Source: Aphrocallistes beatrix
Lineage: Eukaryota > Porifera > Hexactinellida > Sceptrulophora > Aphrocallistidae
Direction of reading: 5' to 3'
Length of the DNA stretch: 64,000 nt
Assembly: GCA_963281255.1 (NCBI GenBank)
Contig: OY725506.1
Location: 1,841,001 to 1,905,000, forward strand
Positions 1-12,000 of this stretch are shown piece after piece (positions within the stretch are counted from its first letter, which is position 1; each line of letters opens with the position of its first letter). The notes beneath the pieces were generated by a model. The model worked only from the letters and a program-made list of their open reading frames with translations. It searched no databases and had not been told where the DNA came from. A program made the translations under genes and the position numbers.

Positions 1-2
1 GC

Positions 3-3000
3 ACAATTAATACAGATCGTTATCACACATTCAATAATGCCGATATCTCAACTGATGGATACTTCCCTTCTTACTATTTTATACTAAGCAATGCAGATCA
101 GAACAGTATTAAGAGATTAAACAATTTTTGGACTTTTAGAAATACAACCTATTTAATTGTCAATTCCTCTTTTGTCCAAGATTTATTTTCTAATTATATA
201 ATTCCTATTTTGGATGGTGAATCAATTCAAGTTACTAACGTATTTCCCGATACCTCTCCCCCAACTCTAGTCGATTTTGAACTTGATTTGAACATTGGTA
301 AGCTCACACTTTCATTTAGCGAAGTTGTAAATGCTCAATCAGTTATTGAAACTCTAATTACTCTCCAGAATGGAATCACATCACTAATTAATTATACACT
401 AACAACTAGCCAGGTAGAGCCAATCAATAACAACATAATCAACATTATCATTTCTAGATTCGACTTGGATAATATAAAAACTTTAACATCTCTTGCAATT
501 TCACCTTCCACCACTTTTATATATCTTGCACCAATGTTTGTTGAAGACACCAGCTTGAATTCCTACCTCGGGATTGGGATTTCTGAAATGACTTCTCAAT
601 ATAGACCCGATACTACAAGACCTACTTTAAACTCTTTTAACCTTTCGCTTACAACTGAACAATTAATTTTGAGTTTCTCTGAAGCAATGAATAGCATCTC
701 CTTGAACACTCCACATATTACCATACAAAATTCAAAAATTTCGAGTTCAATTTCTTTTACACTCACCACTCTTTCCTCATCAATTTCAAGTAACGGAAGC
801 ATCATTGCGATAGATTTAGCAACCGATGATTTAAATACAATTAAAGACGAGGAAAGGCTTGCTATTGATATTAATTCAACCTTCTTATCAATTACAGAAT
901 TTTCTATATTCGATATGTCAGCTAATCGGATAATTGATATAGTTTTCACCTCTGCTCTCAGAGTTAATTCTTTCTCTGAAGACCTTGTAAATCCAATACT
1001 TCTTTCATTTACTCTTAATGTGGACGAATTTACATTGACATTACATTTCTCAGAAACAATGCATCCTAACATCTTTAATTCAACTGGCCTAAGATTGCAA
1101 AATTCACAAGTGAACTCAAATCAGCAAGTAGAGTTAACTAATTCTTCACTCTTTTATAGATTCAATGCGACATCTTTTATTATAACAATATCTGAAGAGG
1201 ACATGAACAAGATTAAGTTTTTTAGGGATCTAGCTACGAATACCAATAATACCTATCTTTCACTTTCTAATTACATTGCTTTTGATAGAAATCTTAATCC
1301 AAGTGTTATTATAGAGCCATTTGGTACACTTGAGGTATCACAACTTATAATTGACATGACACCACCTATCCTTCGAGAATTTAGTGTTGATCTGAATCAA
1401 TCTTTAATTTTATTCACTTTCTCAGAAACTGTTAACGTTTCTAGTATTAATTTATCTGCTCTTACTCTATATAATCTCAACTCCTCGAATTCTATCAGCT
1501 ATACACTGTCTGGTGGTAATAATCAAACAGATGATTCTAATATAATATCGATTCTATTTATCAAGAGAGACTTGGATGAATTGACTCGACTGCCTATTTG
1601 TACTGAAAGGGTGGATTGTTTTATTTCGCATACAGAATTGTTCATAACTGATATGATGGGTAACCGGATTGTTCCTATTGAATCCATTAGACCTTTACAG
1701 GCAGATACGTATATAACTGATGCAATACACGGCGAATTAGTGGATTTCCTATCTTTTGATATCAATACCGGTAGGATTATTCTTCTATTTTCCGAAACAA
1801 TGAATGCTTCTTCGGTTAATTTGACAGCTCTGTCCTTAAGCGATCTCGCTACAAGCCCAACCAATCGTATTTATCTAAGTGGAGGTCAAGTAATTTCAAC
1901 AGACAATACAACTATTGTAATTCAATTGAGTTTAATTGATCGAAATCGCCTTAAATCTCTTTATCCTTCTAGACTTTGTAGTATAGAGAACAATTGTTTT
2001 ATAAGGATATCATCTAACTTTGCAAAAGACATGGCTGGAAATCCCAACACTGCAGTAGTAGATACTTCTTTCATTGACACACGCCACATACCCTCAACGC
2101 TAATTTTAGACATTACTTCACCAATTTTGGTGAGTTTTGATTTAGATTTGGAGCGTGGTATTGTAACACTGTACTTAGATGAACCTATTGATTTTAACTT
2201 ATTTAACCCGCTTTCCATCGCCTTTACTAATGCTCCTAATTCATCTACCAGTCTGACACTTTTGGGGAATAACCCAAGAATAAGCCAAAGTTACACCAAT
2301 TTGTTACGATTTGAACTAGATGAATTTAATGTCGAAGCTATAAAAGCTGATGAGAACCTTGCCACAAACAACTTGACAACATATATTACTTTCTCAAACT
2401 CTCTTATTCATGATGTTTTTGGGAATGCTATTTTACCTCAAGTTGATGGCATCAATTCTACTCGTGTATTCGTTTATATCAGAGATACAACAAGACCTCT
2501 ATTTGTTGCATTCACTCAATTTGATTTGAATACTGCCACACTAACTTTATCTTTCTCCGAACCTGTCAACAACAACTCGATTAACTTCACCTCTTTGACA
2601 CTAAGTAATAATACTATTGGGAGTGATAGTCTAACACTTGTTGGAGGAATCAGTGGCTATACAGATTCAACCAAGAAAACTATTTTTATAATCTTAACAC
2701 CAGAAGATTTACGAGATATTAAGTTGAATGATAATTTAATAACAAATTCTTTAAATACTTTTATATCCGTTACTGATGGATTTATATCTGATACTTCAGG
2801 CAATAGGGTTCAACAGTCAATTCCAGTACCCGTTGATACACATATTCCTGACACTACATCGCCAAACCTCATTAGCTATGATTTGGATTTGAATTTAGGA
2901 CGCTTAATTCTTGTGTTTGATGACGTAGTACGTTCGAACACTTTTGATGCTCAATATATTGAACTTCAAAATAAGAAATTTGATCCAACCCAACAATTAA

Positions 3001-6000
3001 TTTTATCTTCCTCTTCAACCTCGATTAGTCCAAATGGTTATTTGGTCAATATTTCACTTTCTTTCAATGATTTTAATGGTATTAAGATGCAAGATATGCT
3101 TGCTATATCACGTAATTCCACATATTTGTCAATGAGATCCGAAACTATATCTGATTCTGCTGGAGTACCAGTTACTGCAGTTGTGATAAATGATGCTCAA
3201 TTGGTTGATAATTATACACCTGACACAACAAGACCTCTGCTTGGTAATTTTTCATTGGATGTTGACGCTGGCACTCTCACGTTATCCTTCACTGAACCTG
3301 TAAATGTTAGGAGCTTGGACTTTTCGCAAATAACATTGCAGGACAATGTCAATATATTAACTAGTAAGGAGATTTTATCATTAAGTGGGGGGTATGCAAC
3401 ACCTACTGATACAGGAGTAATAATCACAATCAGGTTACTTGTATCAGATTTAAATTCTCTCAAAGCGATGACACTATTAGGATCAAGAATGAATAATTCC
3501 TTTATTTCTATTACCGAACATGCTGTATTAGATATGAATAACCTCAATGTTATTCCAATAAGCAATACTAGTGCTCAACCTGCATTTTCTTTTCTTAGTG
3601 ACATCGATCCTCCCAAACTTGTTAGCTTCTGCTTTAGCATGAATACTGGCTTGTTACTGATGACCTTTTCAGAAACGGTAAATGCGCAATCACTTGACAC
3701 AAATCTTATCATATTTCAGAGTTTGCCCTCACGCTTAACATATTACATGTTGACAGGAGGAGACGTTTCTGATGAAGATAGTGTTTATATAACAATCAAT
3801 CTCACAACTTTTGACATCAATGAAATTAAGGGTAAACTCGATCTTGCCATCTCATCAGCTACTACCTATTTGGGATTTGGATTTGGGATGATTTATGACA
3901 TGAATAATAATCCCATTATATCGATTGGAGTAACAGATGCACTACGTGTTAATTCGTCTTGTTTTGAAGAGGATATAACTTCACCGTCTCTTGTATGCTT
4001 TGATCTCGATATATCGATAAATCTACTTACTCTCTACTTCGATGAAACTATAAACATCAGCTCTTTAGTGGTAGGCGAGATTAATTTCGGGAATAATAGA
4101 TTGATAAGTACTGAGACTTATTCACTCATGGCAGGTAACTTAAGTATGATAAACAACACTATTATCTATATTGATATTGATTTTATAGACTTTATTCGCA
4201 TTCAACAGCTGCTTAACTTGGCAACTTCTCCTTCTGATACTTTCATATATTTTACGAATAATCTTATCCGTGATACTAATATGAATGATATCAATCCTAT
4301 TCATTCTAGTTCAGCACTAGCTGTATGCACTTTTATGAATGATACATTTCGGCCATCTCTTGAAAGTTTTGATTTTGACATGGATTCAGGCCAACTCATA
4401 TTTTATTTTTCAGAAACGGTAGATGTTTCTTCTATCGATATCACCCAAATTTATTTACATGATAGTCCATCTCAACGCGCAATATTTAATCTACAATCTG
4501 CAACAGTAAATAGTTCCAATGCACCAAGCGTGTCAATTGAACTTTCAATTCGTGATCTAAACAGATTCAAACAACTACCTCAACTTTTTTCTGAAAGTTA
4601 TTTTTATTTGAACTTCACATCTTTATTATTGAGAGATATAGCTGGAAATTATATCAATTTGCTACGAGATCCGATAATGTCTTCAAATTTTACTCCTGAT
4701 TCTACTCCTCCACTGCTTACTTCTTTTAGACTAGACATGATCAATTCAATTCCTCCACTTTTACTGATACTAACTTTTAGTGAAACTGTAAACGTAAACT
4801 CTGTAGATGGTTCTCAATTTACCTTAACAGTTTCTAATACTTCGCTCACATCAGCATTTTACATCTTCACTGACATTACAATACCTTCATCTAATTCCAC
4901 CGAACTCGTTTTAAATATATCTAATTTTGATTTGGAGAATATAAGAGATATTCCTCCTCTCGGACATTCGACCGAAGATTCATTTCTCTCTATTACATCT
5001 CTTGCAGTTGCAGACATGTCAGGCAATCTGGTTGTACCAATATCGATACCACCTCTTGCTCCATATTCCAATTTAGCTGACAACATTGAACCTACTTTAG
5101 ATTCTTTTGCACTTGACATGAATACTAATTTATTATTATTAACTTTTTCAGAATCCATTAAGATTGACACCTTTAATCCAACTTACATAACTCTTCGTAA
5201 TGGACAAGCTTTAATTCTCACATCTCAATTCTATACTATATCTAATACTTCATTTATTCCTCTTGGTGATAATTTGATTCAGGTAGAGCTCTCTATATCA
5301 GATGTTAACAATATTAAACGAAATAATTTGCTTGCTACTAATATAGATACTACCTTTATCTCATTACAGCCTGCATTGGTTAAAGACCTAGCTGATAACG
5401 ATGCTTTAGCTATTTCACCTAATAATACTTTGAAAGTGGACAGTTTCGTACCAGATACTACGAGGCCAATTGTAACTGCGTTCAACTTTGATTTACAGAA
5501 TTGTTTGATAACTTTATTCTTTAATGAAATAATTAATTCTAGTGCAACGTTTCCGATCTTTATTACTCTAGTTAATATGCGTAGCATCATACCTACCGAA
5601 ACTTTCAAATTAACTGGTGGTACTTTCCCCTATGTCTTCGATACATCATTCAGTATTCTACTTACTGAAGAAGATAAAAACAACATTAAGAAGCTTGAAA
5701 ATCTTGCAACCACTGAAAATAATGTCTATCTTACCTACACAGATGATCTAGCATACGACATGAATAACAATAGATTGATTCCTCGTGCTTCGACATATGC
5801 TCTTCAAGTTACCGAATTCACCAAAGATTTCAGCAGACCTATCTTTATTTCTTTTACTATGGATATGGATGAAGGTATACTTACCCTATTGTTCAATGAA
5901 ACTGTTGATGTTGAATCTGTACAGGTTAGAAGAATAACACTTCTAAATGCTCCTTTCAATGTTTCGACCGAAATGCATTCACTTACTGATAGTTCTGTTC

Positions 6001-9000
6001 AATCTACTGATTCACATTTGATTGAACTTTATTTAAGTTTTTACGATTTAAATGAAATAAAGCGTAAGAGAATCTGCAGGACATCGGCTGATTGCTACTT
6101 TACTTTTTCAGATGACATGGTTCGTGACCAATTTAATCTTAGCATTGAAGGCTTAACTGCATTTAATATTTCTTCACAAGTTTTAAACTATACTGGTGAT
6201 TCTTCTCGCCCAGTACTTATCGAATTTACTAGTTTTGATCTAATGGAAGGTCAATTAACTCTCTCTTTCAATGAAACAATAGAAATTTCAACGGTTGATT
6301 TCACTGCTATTACATTACAAGACTTTTCAGAACCTCCTATTAGACAATCCTATACATTAACTGGCGGAACGATTAATGCAACTGATAGTACGATTTTTAC
6401 ATTCAATTTGACCACGAGAGACATTATTGCTATTAAGTCTATGAACCAACTTTGTGTCCTACGTTCAAACTGTTATATTACTTTAACTGAAAGTTTGGTA
6501 AAAGATATGATGGGTTTGCCACTTCTACCTGTCATCAATTCATCTCAAGGTTTTGTTGCTCGATTTTTCGGACATGATGTGACCCGACCCATTATCACGA
6601 GCTTTGCACTCAACTTAAATACTGGAGAATTATCGCTTTCATTCAACGAACCAGTGGACACTCCAACTGTGAATATTACAGCCATAAGATTACAAGGTAG
6701 ATCAAATGTCACTAATACGTCTAGTTTATCTCACACTTTGGCTGCTGAATCATTTCTAACTAGTTTTGATCAAACTTATCTTACGATCACTCTTACTGAG
6801 AGCAACCTAAACGCATTAAAGGCCACAACAATTGCAAAGACATTTAACACTACCTTCTTATCCGTAGATAGCCATTCCTTTACTGACAATGCCTACACTC
6901 CTAATTTAGCTATCCCTATTAATATGAGTAATGGTCTGCAAATTATGCCCAGCAATTACACCACTGATAAAACCAGTCCACTTCTCACATGCCATACTGT
7001 TGATATGGATAAAGATCAGATAATTCTATCTTTCAATGAACCTGTTAATCCTCGCTCGTTAAATTGTTCTTCAATAACATTGTATAATTCTTCCTCATCT
7101 AATAATATATCATTAATCATATCTTCTTGCATTATTAACGATGTACAGGAATTTGGCTTGAGTGAAATCACGATTAGTTTACATAGTTCTGATATTATAA
7201 TTCTCAAGTCTAATTTGGATTTTTTTACAACGAGGAGTAATTCTTTTCTAACGCTTCAAGCAGGAACTATATTCGATACACATTTAAATCAAGTAAATTT
7301 TGTATTACAACAAGCCTGCGATTATGTAGGTGATTCTACGAGAGCTTCTCTTATTTCCTTTTCTATTAACATGCATCTAGGAATACTTAATTTGACCTTC
7401 AATGATGTGGTGATGCCAAGTTCTTTCAATCCAACAGCAATAACTTTACAGCACTCGATTTATAGCATTCCTGAATTTACTTTTATTTTTACTCATTCCA
7501 GTGTAACCTTCAGTCCAAATGGTTTCCTGTTAACGATTCATATTTCACATTTCGACTTACTCGGCATTAAGAGGACATCTAATTTGGCACTTAATCCTCT
7601 TTCTACTTACCTAACTTTCCGAGCTACACTTATTGACGATACAATGTTTGTTGATGTTATTCCAATCACTGATGGAAAAGCTATTCTTGTCACAAACTAT
7701 GTTCCTGATGATGTTCCTCCGCAACTATTACTTTTTGACCTTGATTTAGATATGGGTATCATATATCTGATCTTTACTGATACTGTAAATGCCCAAAGTT
7801 TCTCGCCTAATGGAATTACATTAATTAACCAGAATAATATTTATGATCGAGAAAACACATTTTATGTTTTAACTGGAGGTAAGATTGAAATATCTATTAA
7901 TGCAACAACTATATCGCTAAGCATTTCAGGTAAAGATTTGAATGCTATCAAACTAAACACAAAATTAGCTGTCAGTATGAATACAACCTACTTATCAATA
8001 AGGTCCGGCTCTATTCTTGATCTATTTAATAACTCTCTCATTGCAGTCTACAATACATCTGCTCTTAGAGTGAATAATTTCCTTCCAGACAGAACCTCTC
8101 CACACTTGATCAGTTTTAATTTGGACATGAATACTGGTATAATCATGCTTGTATTTGATGAAGTAGTCAATGGCTCTTCTTTTAGTCCTAACAACTTATC
8201 TCTGCAAGATTCTATATCTATTGAATCCAACTCGGAGAATTTTACCCTCACTTCTCTACAATATTCTATGAATGATAGTACATTAATTTATGTTTATCTC
8301 ACTTTTGATGATATAAACTCTCTTAATATGCTTCGAACTCTTGCCACATCAAAGAATTCAACTTATCTCGCGATTACATCTTCCACTGTTCTTGATATGA
8401 ATCTGAATCCAGTAATTGCTATTAATTCCTCTAACGCATTGCAAGTGTCGAACTTCACAGGCGATGCTACTTCTCCAGCGTTGATTTCTTATTCTCTGGA
8501 CATCAATCTTGGCAAATTAACTTTGTACTTTACTGATGTAATGGATTCTGGATCTTTCAACCCTCTTCAAATCATTTTTATTAACATGCCAGTTTTTATA
8601 ATTCAAAATAATACCAGTAACATTAATGTAACAAATTCAACTCCAACAACTCCCTTCATACTTTACCATCTACAAAGTGGCGATGTGTCTTCGTTAAATG
8701 ATCTCTTCATTGAATTAACTATCTCAAACTCTGATCTTAATGCTATCAAGGCCAATATTTATTTTGCCACTTCAATAAATAATACTTATTTGTCCTTCAA
8801 TGAATCGCTTATTTCTGATACTTTTGGGAATCCTATCCTCCCAATCAATACTAGCTCTGCATTAAGAGTGAATAGATTTACATCTGACGTTACTAATCCC
8901 ACTCTTTTGGATTTTGATTTAGATCTCAATTTAGGTATTGCTACGCTTCATTTCTCTGAAACGGTAAATGGCTCTACTTTACGTATAGATCAGGTAACTT

Positions 9001-12000
9001 TGATTAGTGGAAGGTCATTAGGTTCGCTCAATTTCACATTAAATTCAAGTCTTGTAGAAGCTAATCTTGTTCCCGACATCATTTTATTTCTTTCCCAGGA
9101 TGATTTAGACTTAATTAAATCTCTAAGGACTTTAGCTAGTGACGCTAATAGCTCTTGGATATTCCTTAGTGATAATGCACTTTTAGATATGAATATGAAT
9201 CCTTATCGCCAAACAGCCTTCGCTCTTCCTGTTAACATTTATATTCGTGATTCAACTCCACCTACATTAACATCTTTTAACCTCGATCTAGACACCGGCT
9301 ACATTTTCCTAACCTTCAATGAAGCAATAGATCCTTCATCTTTTACTGCAAATAATATTGTAATTGGTTCAGATACTTTGTTCTCTACCTTTTATTTGCT
9401 TGCACCTTCCAACAATCCAATCTGTAGTAATATTGAAATTGATATAATACTACCACCAGTAATTCAATTGAAATTATGCCAACAGGTTTATTTTACTCTG
9501 AAGTTTGACCCTCTTTTAGCAACAGGGGTAAATAATTCTTATTTACTAATTAATGCGTCTGCACTTACTGACTTTGATGGTAATCAGATAATACCTGTAA
9601 TTCTACAGGCGTTTACCTTCATTCCTGATACCAATAATCCGATACTTGATTCATTCTCCATCAACATGAACACAGCTCAACTTTCACTCTTCTTCTCTGA
9701 GCCAGTGAACATCACAAGTCTCAATCTTAGTACAATTATTTTGCAGCCTCACATGTCTTTGTCCACCGATTCATTTATCCTCTCTTCTCTTTCATCTGCC
9801 ACTCATTGCACATATCCTGATTATAGGAGTTACTCATGTGTCTCAATTCAGTTATCTGATTATGATCTTAATTCAATCAAAAACAATGTCAATTTGGCAA
9901 CTCAAGCCTCAAATACATACATTGTGATTAGTAATGGGACTATCAGAGATACTTCAATGAATACAGTAGTACCGATCTTATCGACTAATGGATTATCACT
10001 GAATGTATCAAGATATATTAATGATAATTCCAAGCCTAATTTGACTTCATTTAATTTGGATATGGATTCTCAAACACTCGCTATTACGTTTAACGAAGCT
10101 GTCAGAATTAATTCTTTTATGATTTCTTCTTTAACATTACAACCATCTCTCTTTAGTAGCTTAGGTTCTTTTGGATATACACTGACCAATTTAGAAGAAA
10201 TTGCTTGGGACTGTTGTTTTGAGATAGTTGCAAAAATAAAACTTTCCAATTTGGATTTTGATGTCCTTAAACTAGATGAATCGTTAGCAACTCAAAAAAA
10301 TAACACCTATTTGCGACATACTCAGAATCTTGTACAGGATCATGCTGGAAATGAAATAATGCCCCCAGTTATTCATGAGCAAGGTATACAAGTGAACAAT
10401 TTCATTCCTGACACTACTGCTCCGAAAATAATTTCATACTCCTTTAGTATGGAACCTCAAGAATTTTTACTCCTCACCTTTTCTGAACCTATTAGAGCTG
10501 GTACATTTGATGTTACATTACTCACTGTTCTAAGTAAGCCTTCTGCAACTGATCCGCTTAATTTTTATTCATTAACCTCAGAAATAGATCAAGAACGCCA
10601 GAACTCGCGTACATTATTGGTCTACCTTAGCTTTTCAGATATTGTAGAAATCCAATCCAGACCAAATCTAGCCTCCAATTTTTCTAACACTTACTTGACC
10701 AGTTTAAACGGTTCCATTCTTGACTTGAACAACAATCCACTAATTTCGTTAACATTCCCCCTTAATCTATCAGAAAGCATGTATACCTTCGACACAACTC
10801 CTCCATCCCTCAATCGTTATACTCTAGATCTTGATTCTGCAGAAATGATTCTCACTTATACAGAAACAATTGACATAAATTCAATTCAAGTGAATAGATT
10901 GACTCTTCAGGCTACCCAAGCTTCACTCACTCTTACAGATGCTTATGAACTAACTGATGGATTGATACGAACTACAAATGGCAGAGATTGGTATGTAGTT
11001 AATATCTTTTTAAGCTTTTTTGACCTCACCGAGTTACAGAAAAAAGCAAAAACTGGTCTCGTTACTAATTCTGCAACAACCTTCCTTAGCATTGATTCCC
11101 GACATGCTAAAGACATAGCAGGGTTATTTATTGTCGAGATAAATCCTGATGCAGCTATTGGAATTCTTAATTCAGATTACATACCAGATACTACCATGCC
11201 AATTCTTCAAACTTTCGATTTTAACATGTCTACTTTACCGAGTACGATAATGCTTGGTTTTGATGAAGTTGTTGACTTAGATACTTTCAATCCCATTTAT
11301 ATTGAACTTCACAATAGTCCTCATATCCGAACATCGAGTGAATTTATTCAACTTTCAACAGCTAATCTTTTATCTACCAATGACGATACTTCTATTTTCT
11401 TTTCTTTGTCAAACGCTGACCTAAATTTAGTAAAAAGTTTACCTAAACTTGCTGTGTCGCTAAATTCTACCTATATCTATCTAGGTAATCCTACGATTAA
11501 TGATATGTATGGTAACCTGTTAAATAATAGAAACGGATCGACCCTTCGAGTTCGAAACCTCACTTTAGATTCCACACCTCCCATTTTAGACAACTTCGAT
11601 TTGGACCTCGATGAAGGCATTATAGTTTTAACTTTCTCAGAAACAGTTAATTCATCATCTTTTGATGTAACTAAACTTTCTCTACAATCAAACTCGTCAA
11701 TTCCACTTGAATTTTTCACTTTGACAGACCTTAGTTATTCTTCATTGAATAACAGTAATATTATAACTGTTAACATACATAAGAATGATCTTAACGAAAT
11801 AAAATCTCTCAGGAATTTAGCCACTTCGAAGATAAATAGCTATATATCTGCTTCATCATCCCTAGTTAAGGATATGCGTGGTATTCAAGTTGTTGAGCAG
11901 GTTGGGAAATTAGTAAATACATATGAATCTGATACAACCGCACCTCAACTTATTTCTTTTGATCTGAATCTCTCATCTGATATCATTTCCCTAACTTTTG

